Source: Corynebacterium sp. 21KM1197
Lineage (GTDB): Bacteria > Actinomycetota > Actinomycetes > Mycobacteriales > Mycobacteriaceae
Direction: 5' to 3'
DNA: 64,000 nucleotides
Assembly: GCF_033783015.1 (NCBI RefSeq)
Contig: NZ_CP123907.1
Location: 2,294,001-2,358,000, forward strand
Shown: piece after piece, positions 43,532-51,738 of the stretch
How the letters are laid out: each line of letters starts with the position of its first letter
How positions within the stretch are numbered: position 1 is the first letter of the stretch
Translations under genes and position numbers: made by a program
Notes under the pieces: generated by a model
Database searches by the model: none
What the model was told of the DNA's origin: nothing
The model's input: only the letters and a program-made list of their open reading frames with translations

Positions 43532-43858
43532 ATGCTTAATCCGCGCAATTTCCGTTACGCAGACGCACTCGGAGCCGGAGCCTTAACTTATGCCTCCGTG
43601 ATGATTCAATCGGACGGGTGGCGGGACTTTCTGCACGACCCCCTTTATCCCATTATGTATGGCGCATGGTTCCTCATCGCCCTGTTCTTCTCCCTGCGCC
43701 GAGGATTCCGGGAAAAATCGCTTTCCCGCGTATTGATCTTCTACGCGGTGACGCTGCTGATCTTCTTCACCCTGCTCAACGGCGTGGGAAGAATCCTCAT
43801 CACCGCGATCTCCCTGGTGAACCTGCTGAATCTCGCGTTCCCCCGGCGCACCCCCTAA
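43532..43858 (+). CDS. small membrane protein
   Basis: A 108-residue protein with three hydrophobic helices (about 12-27, 38-55 and 64-98) and a basic loop (LRRGFREKSLSR). A -10 TATCAT (43519-43524) lies 7 bp before the ATG, so it has its own leaderless transcript despite being 20 bp after chrA. Its stop overlaps the convergent response-regulator gene by 4 bp. Unknown function. Confidence 0.65.
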   Translation: MLNPRNFRYADALGAGALTYASVMIQSDGWRDFLHDPLYPIMYGAWFLIALFFSLRRGFREKSLSRVLIFYAVTLLIFFTLLNGVGRILITAISLVNLLNLAFPRRTP

Positions 43859-44550
43859 GAGGAGGGGTGCTGCCCCCAGTGGGTGCGCATGGCCGCCACC
43901 ACCAGGCTCAATCGGGAGTTCACGCCGAAGTGATTAATGAGCTGGGAGACGTGCTTTTTCACCGTGGACTCCGCATACGTGGTCGTAGCCGCGATCTCGG
44001 CGTTAGAAAGGCCGTCGCACAGCAAGGAAAGCACACACTGCTCGCCGGGGGAGAGCACGATCTCCTCCTTTTTCTCCTGCGCGTTGTGCTGGGCCAACTC
44101 CCTGGCGGGAATGTAATCCACCAGCCGGGAGAGGCACTGCGGGGAGACGGAGGTGCCGCCATTCATGGCGTCACGCACCGAGGAAATGATCTCCTGCGGA
44201 CGAGCGGACTTAATGATGTAGCCCGCCGCGCCCCCGGTGAGGGTTTTCAGCATGGTCTCATCGGTATCAAAGCCCGTCATAGCCACAAACACGGGAGGGT
44301 TGGGCAATTTGCGCGTCTCCTGAAGCAGCGCAATGCCATCCATCTCCGGCATGTGAATATCGGTGAGCACCAGGTCGATCTCATAATCGTCCAGGGCCTT
44401 GAGCGCCGATACCCCGTTGGCCGCCTCCGCTACCACATGAATATCAGCGGTGGTGTTGAAATAGGTGCGCAGGGAGGACAGCACCAACGGGTCATCATCT
44501 ACCAAAAGCAGGCGGATATTTCCGCCCCGTTCCGCGTAAATAGGACTCAC
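43855..44550 (-). CDS. NarL-type response regulator, second system
   Basis: A 231-residue regulator with a receiver domain (LLLVDDDP; acceptor Asp in VLTDIHMPEMDG near 61) and a LuxR-type helix-turn-helix (LSPGEQCVLSLLCDGLSNAEIA). GTG 44548-44550 is chosen because it overlaps the TGA of the secreted-peptide gene (GTGA), a sign of translational coupling; two more GTGs 6-9 bp upstream are possible. The linker between domains (about 125-155) is longer than usual and charged (AQHNAQEKKEEIV). Its kinase is encoded upstream on the same strand. Confidence 0.85.
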   Translation of the reverse strand: MSPIYAERGGNIRLLLVDDDPLVLSSLRTYFNTTADIHVVAEAANGVSALKALDDYEIDLVLTDIHMPEMDGIALLQETRKLPNPPVFVAMTGFDTDETMLKTLTGGAAGYIIKSARPQEIISSVRDAMNGGTSVSPQCLSRLVDYIPARELAQHNAQEKKEEIVLSPGEQCVLSLLCDGLSNAEIAATTTYAESTVKKHVSQLINHFGVNSRLSLVVAAMRTHWGQHPSS

Positions 44551-44753
44551 GAGCACCACGGGAGGGTCGGGTTCTTACGGCAGCTAAATACCGAAGCCGC
44601 GGAATCCTTGACCGCGTGCGCGGCGATGGTTGCGGTGGTGTTCTTCTGCGCAGTGGGGGCCTGAGCGGCCTGAGCCGCCGGGGATACCGCCAGCAGGCCA
44701 GCGGTGGCAGCCACGGCACAGGCCGCGCTGCGCAAACGACGTGATCGGTTCAT
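44547..44753 (-). CDS. small secreted Cys-loop peptide
   Basis: A 68-residue precursor. It has a basic start (MNRSRRLR), a hydrophobic core (AACAVAATAGLLAVSP) and a signal-peptidase-like AAQA-AQ site near residue 30. The mature part is about 38 residues, Ala/Thr-rich, and ends in SCRKNPTLPWCS, where two Cys nine positions apart could form a disulfide loop. The stop overlaps the response-regulator start, and a strong TATAAT promoter lies upstream. The gene thus stands between a kinase and its regulator. A signal peptide for that kinase or a small envelope protein are both possible; no family is recognised. Confidence 0.7.
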   Translation of the reverse strand: MNRSRRLRSAACAVAATAGLLAVSPAAQAAQAPTAQKNTTATIAAHAVKDSAASVFSCRKNPTLPWCS

Positions 44754-44804
44754 GGGACTGCACCAGCCTTTCTAGGCATGACGTGTAATTTTGGTCAGGG
44801 CCAT

Positions 44805-44833
44805 ATTATATGATCTCGGCCTACCCTGCGGAA
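44805..44833 (-). promoter_or_regulatory. promoter of the secreted peptide-response regulator pair
   Basis: A perfect -10 TATAAT (44805-44810, minus strand) with TTCCGC (44828-44833) at 17 bp as a weak -35. The predicted start site is about 45 bp upstream of the peptide ATG, giving a normal leader with GAAAGG. Confidence 0.7.
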
Positions 44834-44865
44834 GTGGGGCCGATCCTGGAGAGACAAAGGTCACT

Positions 44866-44884
44866 CGCGTGGCGGCCCGCCGCG
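44866..44884 (-). terminator. GC-rich hairpin after the kinase gene
   Basis: CGCGTGGCGG-C-CCGCCGCG forms a compact stem 42 bp after the kinase stop on the minus strand. It lies before the TATAAT promoter, so kinase and peptide/regulator may be separate transcripts. No T-run follows. Confidence 0.45.
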
Positions 44885-44925
44885 ACATAAGCACCGGATA
44901 TACGGCTAAAAGACTCGCCCCATGC

Positions 44926-46044
44926 CTAGAACTTGATGGAAAGCGTCCAGGTTTTTCCATCGCTATGGGTAAATAGTTTGCCACCCATACTTGCCACGGA
45001 ACGGCGCATCATTCGCATACCCAGGCCGGAAGAAAGCACCGAGGAGGAAAGCCTGCCCCGACGCTCCTTCTCCCCAGCAATCTGATTGCTCATTCGGATG
45101 TGCAGGCCGCCATCGCTGCCCTCCAGGTGCAGGAGCACCTCGGAGCCGGGGGTGGCGTACTTGATCGCGTTCGTGGCCCCCTCCAGGAGCACCTTGTGCA
45201 GAATCTCCAAGGTGGGGTTGGTGATCTGCACGTCCTCGCTCTCATCCACCACCGTCACGCTCAGATTGTGGTTCCGCATCTTGGCCGTAATCTCTTTGAC
45301 CGTCTCCACCAGAGTGGGAGCCGAGGGCTTCTCCTGCCGATCCTGCGGGGCATTGAGCAGACTGAGCAGGGAACGCACCTGGGACATCGTGATGCGCGCG
45401 TCCTCCGCGATTCCGGACAATTCCCCGTGCAGGGTGCTTCCCTCCTTTTCCTGCATGGCCAAGACCTCCGAGCGCATGACGATTGAGGTCAGGGAGGCCG
45501 CCACGGAATCGTGCAGCGTGCTGGCCAATTCCTCGCGTCGCTTGCGGTACTCATCGCGCCACTGCTCAGCCAGCTCGATTTTCTGGCGCACCTTGCGGCC
45601 CAGCGTCCACCCGGCAAAGGCCGTCACCGCCATGAAACCCTCCCAAATGAGGATCGCGGAAAAATCGGCCTCGATGGTCTTGGAATTACGATCAATCAAC
45701 CCCAGAATGCCCACGGCCACGCCGGTGAACAGCACCAGGCGCAACTTGCCGTGATAGCCCACCAGGCCCATGACCACGGCGCACAGAAAGACGTTAGAGG
45801 GCAAAAAGAGGTGCGCGAAAAAGATGGTCAGGGTGAACATGAGGACAAAGGTGAGCGTTCCCAGCAGGGGATAGCGCACGATCAGCGCCACGCTGGTGGT
45901 GAGGATCGCCGCCCACAGGGCGCTCTCCGCATTGACCTCCCAGGGATCGCTCACCCACAGCGAAAAGACCACCCAGCCCATCGCGCAGAGCACCACCCAG
46001 CCCTCGCGCGGAACGCGACGCATCCTTTGGGCGAGATTCTCCAT
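44926..46044 (-). CDS. sensor histidine kinase, second system
   Basis: A 372-residue DesK/NarX-type kinase. Five or six hydrophobic helices (about 16-150, after MENLAQRMRRVPREGW) give little periplasmic exposure, so it likely senses within or near the membrane. The DHp segment RREELASTLHDSVAASLTSI carries the phospho-acceptor His near 182. The ATPase domain keeps the N-box (LEGATNAIKYA) and GLGMRMMRRSV, but the usual DxGxG is replaced by MSNQIAGE, so activity may be low or altered. GTG codons at 46045-46050 are alternative starts. Its partner regulator lies downstream after the secreted-peptide gene. Confidence 0.83.
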   Translation of the reverse strand: MENLAQRMRRVPREGWVVLCAMGWVVFSLWVSDPWEVNAESALWAAILTTSVALIVRYPLLGTLTFVLMFTLTIFFAHLFLPSNVFLCAVVMGLVGYHGKLRLVLFTGVAVGILGLIDRNSKTIEADFSAILIWEGFMAVTAFAGWTLGRKVRQKIELAEQWRDEYRKRREELASTLHDSVAASLTSIVMRSEVLAMQEKEGSTLHGELSGIAEDARITMSQVRSLLSLLNAPQDRQEKPSAPTLVETVKEITAKMRNHNLSVTVVDESEDVQITNPTLEILHKVLLEGATNAIKYATPGSEVLLHLEGSDGGLHIRMSNQIAGEKERRGRLSSSVLSSGLGMRMMRRSVASMGGKLFTHSDGKTWTLSIKF

Positions 46045-46253
46045 CACCACATCACTCTCATTTCCGTGGGCTCACTTCCGTGAGGCAACCGACGCACGGT
46101 ACCGGTATCAGGTGCCGATGCCCAGAGCAATTGGGGCCGAGGCAGCGACCGGCAGGGGAACTCACAGCATAGCCGACGAAAGAACGAGGTTCACGGGGGA
46201 AGCGGGTGGATTCTCGCCCTGGTGAGGAGATAGTGGGAGAAGGGACTCCATAG

Positions 46254-46298
46254 TAATTCTCCACCAGATAAAATGAGTTTTTAGCTGGTGGGGAATTA
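46254..46298. terminator. AT-rich inverted repeat at the island edge
   Basis: The arms TAATTCTCCACCAG (46254-46267) and CTGGTGGGGAATTA (46285-46298) pair with one mismatch around a 17-bp T-rich loop. It lies 28 bp past the hydrolase stop and probably ends that transcript. The rest of the 46051-46326 gap shows no gene. Confidence 0.6.
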
Positions 46299-46326
46299 TA
46301 TTTATCAGATTATCAGCGTCCCAAAA

Positions 46327-47618
46327 TTAGCCAATACGATTTTCCATGAAAGAAAGTTGGGCCTGGTGCACCTGGTTTGCAAAATGATCTTCAACGTTCA
46401 ACTCGAATACATGTATAAGAGTAGACTCCGAACGATCAAAGAGCAGCAACTCAGCCTCTACACCCATATCAACAAGCCTTTTATTGAACTCAATAGCCTG
46501 TGAGGTAAAAGAGCCAAAGTTTCCATCGCTCGAAAATGTTGGCGGGAAATCCTTGTTAATATTCTCATACATGGAGGCCTGGGAGACATCTGAGCTATCT
46601 TCAATATTTACTACATCAAAGTAGGAGCGGAAACAGGCACCGAATAGCCAATCCGTGAGGAAGAATCCGGTATCGTCCCCTGTGGCAGGGTCAAACAATG
46701 CACCCACCGCAATATATCCCAACGGCTTCATGTCATTATTTATATTTGCCGGTTTAAAATCAAATTCCGAGGCATAATCCGGGTTGGTCAGTAACGCCGA
46801 AAGTTGAGCCGTGGCATGTCCGCCGGCGGAATCGCCACTTAGAAATATCTTGTTAGGATCAATTCCATACTCATCCGCATTATCAAACACATAGGCAAGG
46901 GCATTGTTTACCTGCTCCAGACCGCCCGGATAACGCATGTCTGGGCTCAGCTCATAATTAACATTTACTACATTATATCCCTCTGAAACAAAACGATAAA
47001 GGTAATCCTCACGATTCGATTTATCATCGAGCACATAGCCTCCGCCATGCACATAGAAGAGGGTGGCCTTTGAATCCGGGGCGGTATAAATATCCAGCAG
47101 ATTATCCTTGCGGTCAGGATTATACACTAGATTCTTATAATACACAGTGCCATCATCGTTTTCTCTAGGCTCGGCTCAGTGGAATGCTGCCCCTGCAATG
47201 AACGGGCAAGCACATCAGGGAAAAAGGCGGTGTAGCTTAATCCGCCAACCAAAATAGAAGAAAGACCCAAACCAACGATCCCAACCCCAGCAAGAATCTT
47301 CTTTCCTCGCTTCGGAGATTCCTTGATCGTTCGACCAGCCCCTTGGAAGAGAAGAGCCAAGAAACTTAAACTAGTTATCACGGCAGCCGCCATGATAACC
47401 GAGTAGCGATCCGTGAACACCGCCAATACGGTAACCGCAAGGCTAGATAGGACCAGGATCAACGACAGTTCTTTTCTCTGCCCCCGATACTCTATAACGA
47501 ACCTCAGAACCAACAAAGCCACCAGAGCAAAACCCAAAACTGGATAACTTTGGAAAAATAAGAAACTTGCTGCCGCTAACAGGAATATGAGCAAGTCAAA
47601 GATTTTGGCAAATCTCAT
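46327..47618 (-). pseudogene. membrane-anchored GDSAGG hydrolase/lipase with a frameshift
   Basis: Two adjacent frames belong to one gene. The N-terminal part (47127-47618, 163 residues) has about four hydrophobic helices and ends in STEPSLEKT. The second (46327-47145) is a 272-residue alpha/beta hydrolase with the oxyanion motif HGGGY and the Ser-nucleophile motif GDSAGG. Both read smoothly across 47159-47162 if the run AAAA (minus strand) has one more A, giving EKNDDGTVYYKNLVYNP. The present gene is therefore broken at that run. The hydrolase belongs to the hormone-sensitive-lipase/acetylesterase family. The low GC content marks it as acquired DNA. Confidence 0.75.
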
Positions 47619-47741
47619 CGCGCACCTTTACAATCGATCTGGACAGGATCACTCTAGCAGTAAAGGTCGCCACAACCCCTACTAGAGGGAACGGCTGGAA
47701 CAAAAACTTGAAAATTGTGACATCAGAATGAAGGTATCCCT

Positions 47742-48287
47742 ATGCCCAGCATCGAACACCTAACTAGATCCAATGAAGAAAACCGCCGCTTTGCCAGGGA
47801 AAATATTGAAACCGCGATGCTGCAACTCCTGCGAGATCATGACCCAGCAGATATTAGCATCAGCGACATAATACGTCGATCGGGAACTTCTAGAAATTCT
47901 TTCTACCGCAACTATGGCACCAAATAAGCACTGCTGAAAGAAATAATCGCCAAGGGACTTATGGCCGTTAAAGCGGAGATAACTCCGCTATTTGAGACAG
48001 ATCAGGAAAAGTTTTTCCTGAAATTCTTTCAACACTTATGCGAGAATCAAGAACCCTACCGAGTACTATTCAAGAGGGGTCTCGGACCATTAGTAGAAGA
48101 TTTCTTCTATGGAAATCAGGAAGATGCAGGAGCCGAACGCAGCCCATACCAATATTATCGTAACCAAGCATTTTCCGCTCTCATGATGAAGATTTGCTTC
48201 ATCTGGATCATGCAAGGATGCAAGGAAACTCCCGAACAGATTACTCAAACCACTTTGAAAATTGCCCAGAATTTCATACAAGAATAG
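47742..48287 (+). pseudogene. TetR-family regulator interrupted by a TAA stop
   Basis: The frame encodes a TetR DNA-binding domain (residues 14-60; SISDIIRRSGTSRNSFYRNYGTK) and is then stopped by TAA at 47925-47927. It continues in the same frame as ALLKEIIAKGLM and through a C-terminal helical domain (to 48287). TetR proteins normally have E or D at the stopped position, so GAA to TAA is the likely change. Total length would be 181 residues. It is divergent from the membrane hydrolase, which it probably regulated; CTCTAG and CTAGAG (47652-47687) flank the gap. A truncated helix-turn-helix peptide could still be made. Confidence 0.8.
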
Positions 48288-48336
48288 CCGTGCGCCCAAG
48301 GATCAAGAATCTAGTCCGCTACGTCCCATTGCTGCA

Positions 48337-48651
48337 TTATTCTAAAACCGAACTTGCCTTCTCTTTATCCAACAATTCTACAGCAACAGAGACGGTCATT
48401 ATCATCCCGGGAAACGATTCCAAAATAACGATCGCAGCCACGCCTACCAACACCATAGCGGCATATATGAAGAGGGCCGACTTATGATCCCATCGCCGTT
48501 CCACCTTGGAGGAAAGGATGACAGCCAATAATAGATCGAGGAAAAGGACGGACGCTAAAAGATATAACATGGGGGTACTCCCCATGAAAATGGCCACCGC
48601 GATCAACGCAGAGATATAAAAAGATGCCACCGCCAGTTTCTTGCTCATCAT
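48337..48651 (-). CDS. small membrane protein
   Basis: A 104-residue protein with four hydrophobic helices (about 4-24, 26-44, 56-76 and 79-94) starting MMSKKLAV. GGAGGTGG lies 5-12 bp upstream of the ATG. It shares the low GC and AT-rich style of the adjacent decayed genes, so it probably belongs to the same acquired island. Function unknown. Confidence 0.65.
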   Translation of the reverse strand: MMSKKLAVASFYISALIAVAIFMGSTPMLYLLASVLFLDLLLAVILSSKVERRWDHKSALFIYAAMVLVGVAAIVILESFPGMIMTVSVAVELLDKEKASSVLE

Positions 48652-48727
48652 TGCGCCACCTCCCCCATGGACGGAGTCTCGTGCAACCAAGAGGTCACCC
48701 TATCAAGGAAGAAACGCCCCCACCATT

Positions 48728-48779
48728 AGAAAACTCCGGCCTCGGTGCCCGTTTCCATGCACCTCGACCGGAGTTTTCT
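48728..48779. terminator. inverted repeat in the 48652-49050 gap
   Basis: The arms AGAAAACTCCGG (48728-48739) and CCGGAGTTTTCT (48768-48779) are perfect, with a 28-base centre that itself contains GGTGC/GCACC. It lies in a 399-bp divergent gap between the small membrane gene and nnrE/nnrD and resembles a bidirectional terminator or an attenuator. No gene is seen in the gap. Confidence 0.55.
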
Positions 48780-48984
48780 ACACTGCACGACCCTGTTGGA
48801 CGCACTCACTGTGGTTTCCCGTTCGATCAAGTTCCGAGAACCTCTCCGGCGGCTCCCGTTGTTTGACCTAAGCACAGGGTAACCTTAGATCTGATCCCGG
48901 ATCAACCCTTTGGTGGAAAATAATTCGCTCTATTTTCATATCCGCAGGTCACAGCCTTATAGAACAGGAAAGGTTACCCTCATA

Positions 48985-49003
48985 TGGGGGTAGGCTTACC
49001 TAA
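48985..49003 (-). promoter_or_regulatory. DtxR-like iron box
   Basis: The minus strand reads TTAGGTAAGCCTACCCCCA, 15 of 19 matches to the DtxR consensus. Half-sites AGGTTACCCT (48971-48980) and its inverse (about 48876-48886) lie nearby. The box is 34-48 bp upstream of the -10 of the following gene. Confidence 0.5.
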
Positions 49004-49050
49004 ACATTACCTACCACCCGAGTGCTCCAAGCCGAGTAATATCCCTCACT

Positions 49051-50688
49051 ATGAGCCGCCTATACCCGGTAGAGTGCGTCCGCCGCGCCGAAGCCACGCT
49101 TCTGGCCGCGGAAAGCGAGCCTGATCAACTCATGCGCGAGGCCGCCAAGCATGTGGCCACCACGGCTGTGTCCATGCTCGAACGCACCGGTTCCTCCCAC
49201 CGCCACGGCTCCCATCACAGCGATTCCACTGGTTCCCGCGTGCTGCTCCTGGTGGGCACGGGCGGCAATGGGGGAGATGCCCTCTATGCTGGCGTGCTGC
49301 TACTTAAACGCGGAATACGGGTGGAAGCCCTCACTCTTGGTTCCCGCACTCACGAGGGCGCCACCAGGGCATTCCGGAAGGCGGGCGGCACCTTTCTCAT
49401 GCAGGACCCCGCCCGCGTAGGCGAGGAATTGACCTGGACGTATCACCTGGTGATCGACGGCATCGTGGGGCTGAGCGGCCGCGCCGGTCTACCCGATACC
49501 GCCGCCCGGTTTGCCGATGCTCTCCTCCACTCGGGCGTTCCCGTGCTGGCTATCGACACCCCCTCGGGCCTCCCCGCCGATACCGGCAGCGCACCCGGGG
49601 GCTTCATCACCGCGCACGTCACCCTCACCTTTGGCGGCCTGCGTGGTGTCCACGCCGCGCACACCGCCTGCGGCCAGGTTCTCTGCGCGGATCTTTCCCT
49701 GGGGAAGGGGCCAAGCCTGGAGCAGGCCCTGGAGGAAACGGCAGAAGGCGCCCATGCCCCCTTCCTCTACCGTGCCGTGCCGCCAACCCATCCGCTTGAC
49801 CCGGAGCCTGGAACCATTCACCCACTGCGTCCCATTCCGCTCATCGGTGGGGAACTAGAGCCCGCAGGCACGGACGATAAATACAGTTCCGGGGTGGTGG
49901 GAATCCTCGCCGGTGGGAGCGTCTACCCGGGGGCGGGCCTGCTCACCACCGGCGCCGCCGTGCGCGCCACCCCCTCGATGGTGCGCTACATCGGCGGCGA
50001 GTATCGCTCGGTGGTCACGGCCCTCCCGGAGGTTGTGGGCACCGCCAGCCTCGCGGAGGCAGGTCGGGTACAGGCATGGGTGATCGGCCCCGGGCGCGGC
50101 ACCGACGAAGAGGCTGAGACGGAGTTAGCCGCCATTTTGCGACGCCCCGAGCCCGTACTCTGCGACGCCGATTCCCTCACCCTGCTCGCCCGAAGCAAAG
50201 AACTGCGGGAGTTGCTCCGGGAGCGTACCCCCGGAAGCACCGTGCTCACCCCCCACGCGGGGGAGTTCGCCCGCCTCCGCGAGGGCATGGGGCTAACCGA
50301 GCGCACGGATACCGCCACGCCACCGTGGATTCAGGCCCAGGAGATGGCGCGGGAACTCGGGGCGGTGGTGGTGCTCAAGGGGCGCTTTACTAGCGTTGCG
50401 CGCGGTGATGTGACCATCATCATTGATGCCGGCCATTCCTGGGCCGCCACACCCGGCTCGGGAGATGTGCTCTCCGGTCTGCTGGGGGCGTGGCTCGCCC
50501 GTATGCCCGAGAAGGCACACGAGGCCGCCGTGCTCGCCGTGCACCTGCACGCCGTGGCCGCACGAATCGCCGCCGAGACCCCCGAGGGCCCGGCCCCCAC
50601 CTCCGCGTCCCGGATCGCGGAGGCGATCTCCCGAGCCACCGCCAGGGAACTACGCGCCTATCGGGCCGCCCGCGATCCCTGGCGGTAA
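49051..50688 (+). CDS. nnr: bifunctional NAD(P)HX epimerase/dehydratase
   Basis: A 545-residue fused repair enzyme. The N-terminal YjeF_N half (about 1-225; VGTGGNGGDALYAGVLLL) is the epimerase, and the C-terminal YjeF_C half (about 260-535; GSGDVLSGLLGAWLA, TPHAGEFARL) is the ADP/ATP-dependent dehydratase. Together they convert hydrated NAD(P)H back to NAD(P)H. The -10 TAATAT (49037-49042) ends 8 bp before the ATG, so the mRNA is leaderless. A DtxR-like box upstream suggests iron control, unusual for this gene. The 3' end overlaps the convergent VanZ-like gene by 31 bp. Confidence 0.93.
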   Translation: MSRLYPVECVRRAEATLLAAESEPDQLMREAAKHVATTAVSMLERTGSSHRHGSHHSDSTGSRVLLLVGTGGNGGDALYAGVLLLKRGIRVEALTLGSRTHEGATRAFRKAGGTFLMQDPARVGEELTWTYHLVIDGIVGLSGRAGLPDTAARFADALLHSGVPVLAIDTPSGLPADTGSAPGGFITAHVTLTFGGLRGVHAAHTACGQVLCADLSLGKGPSLEQALEETAEGAHAPFLYRAVPPTHPLDPEPGTIHPLRPIPLIGGELEPAGTDDKYSSGVVGILAGGSVYPGAGLLTTGAAVRATPSMVRYIGGEYRSVVTALPEVVGTASLAEAGRVQAWVIGPGRGTDEEAETELAAILRRPEPVLCDADSLTLLARSKELRELLRERTPGSTVLTPHAGEFARLREGMGLTERTDTATPPWIQAQEMARELGAVVVLKGRFTSVARGDVTIIIDAGHSWAATPGSGDVLSGLLGAWLARMPEKAHEAAVLAVHLHAVAARIAAETPEGPAPTSASRIAEAISRATARELRAYRAARDPWR

Positions 50689-51104
50689 AACACCGCACCC
50701 AGCACCGCCCCGAGGGTATTGCACAGCAGATCGTCCACGTCGCTGTATCCCACGGCGGCGATGTACTGCGTAACCTCAATGGTCAGGCTCGTCAACAACC
50801 CAATAATCCCGGCCCGCCACAGGGGACGGCGACCCCGCCAGTAATGGGCAACGAGCGCCCCCAGGGGAATGAAGAGGAGAACGTTTCCCACGGTGTTGAG
50901 CCAGGGCGCCCACCACACGGAGGGATGCGAGAAGCCGTCGAAAAGCACGAAGTCGAGGCTGCGCTGCTGTTGTGCCTCCACGTCCCACACCGCGTCAATG
51001 CTCAGCCACCCCTTGAGGAGGGTGACAGCGAGCAGAATCACGATATAGAGCGCGCAGAGGAGGCCATACATTCCTCGGCGCAGGGGAATAGGGCGGGAAA
51101 GCAT
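50658..51104 (-). CDS. VanZ-like membrane protein
   Basis: A 148-residue protein with four hydrophobic helices and the VanZ-type core (NTVGNVLLFIPLGALVA and QYIAAVGYSDVDDLLCNTLGAVLG). VanZ relatives give low-level teicoplanin resistance or have unknown envelope roles. The ATG 51102-51104 has no strong ribosome site; the in-frame GTG at 51111-51113 is an alternative. It is divergent from the 51255 gene across a parS site. Confidence 0.75.
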   Translation of the reverse strand: MLSRPIPLRRGMYGLLCALYIVILLAVTLLKGWLSIDAVWDVEAQQQRSLDFVLFDGFSHPSVWWAPWLNTVGNVLLFIPLGALVAHYWRGRRPLWRAGIIGLLTSLTIEVTQYIAAVGYSDVDDLLCNTLGAVLGAVFYRQGSRAAR

Positions 51105-51152
51105 GACTGACACGGTAAAGGACGGGGCTGTGTCCGGGCTGTACGCCGCCCA

Positions 51153-51168
51153 TGTTTCACGTGAAACA
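51153..51168. other. parS: parS centromere site
   Basis: The sequence TGTTTCACGTGAAACA is a perfect 16-bp parS, extended to an 18-bp palindrome by flanking A/T. ParB loads here to organise chromosome segregation. It lies between the VanZ-like gene and a broken membrane gene. A second copy is at 62774. Confidence 0.9.
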
Positions 51169-51254
51169 TCAGAGGAATCTACCTTTGTACCAAATAGCCC
51201 GCGCGGAATGTTTTTCTCCGGTTTTATCGGGGAGATTCCACTACCATTACCCGC

Positions 51255-51725
51255 ATGAGTGACGCACGAGAAGAGACGACCCCACCCCTCTCTCATGCCT
51301 CTCACCTGGGAACTTTCTATACTTACCGGCCCACCACCGCCAAGCGCATTCTCTCCGGCCTGAGCCTAGGCGTGGCCGCGCTTTTTCTCTTTGCCGCACT
51401 CCACGGCCTGCGCATTTACTAGGGTCAGGACGCTCTGTGGAACCTCTCCGCGGGACTGATTTACACCCTCGCCACGGGGCTCCCCGGCGGATACTGGCTG
51501 ACGCACACGCTCCGCGACGTTCAGAGGGTGAATCGCTGGGCCGCCGCCCACGAGGCATACAGCACCAACTGGCAGTGGCTGGCGGAAAATGAGGCCCGCA
51601 ATCCCGCCCATGAACTTCCCCACCTCCCGGCGCTGCCCAAGCGCCGCTGGTGGGTGGTGTGGGTCGTGGCGGTGGCTCTCTTTTTCCTCGCCGCCACCCT
51701 GGGCAATAACATGTCCGTGGTCTAG
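51255..51725 (+). pseudogene. membrane protein gene interrupted by TAG
   Basis: A 157-codon frame begins at ATG 51255, directly after a -10 TACCAT (51242-51247), and is stopped at codon 56 by TAG (51420-51422). It then continues in frame to 51725. The first part contains one hydrophobic helix (about 34-55). The second has another helix pair and a WAAAHEAYSTNWQWLAENEARN segment. Reading through gives 156 residues with an N-in/three-helix pattern. Whether it is a nonsense mutation or a sequencing error cannot be seen here. It lies 13 bp from the convergent leuS stop. Confidence 0.7.
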
Positions 51726-51738
51726 GCCCCGGAGAGCC

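Noticed and set aside
46254..46298. transposon end at the inverted repeat
   Set aside because: No transposase, no matching copy elsewhere and no target duplication; a terminator explains it better.
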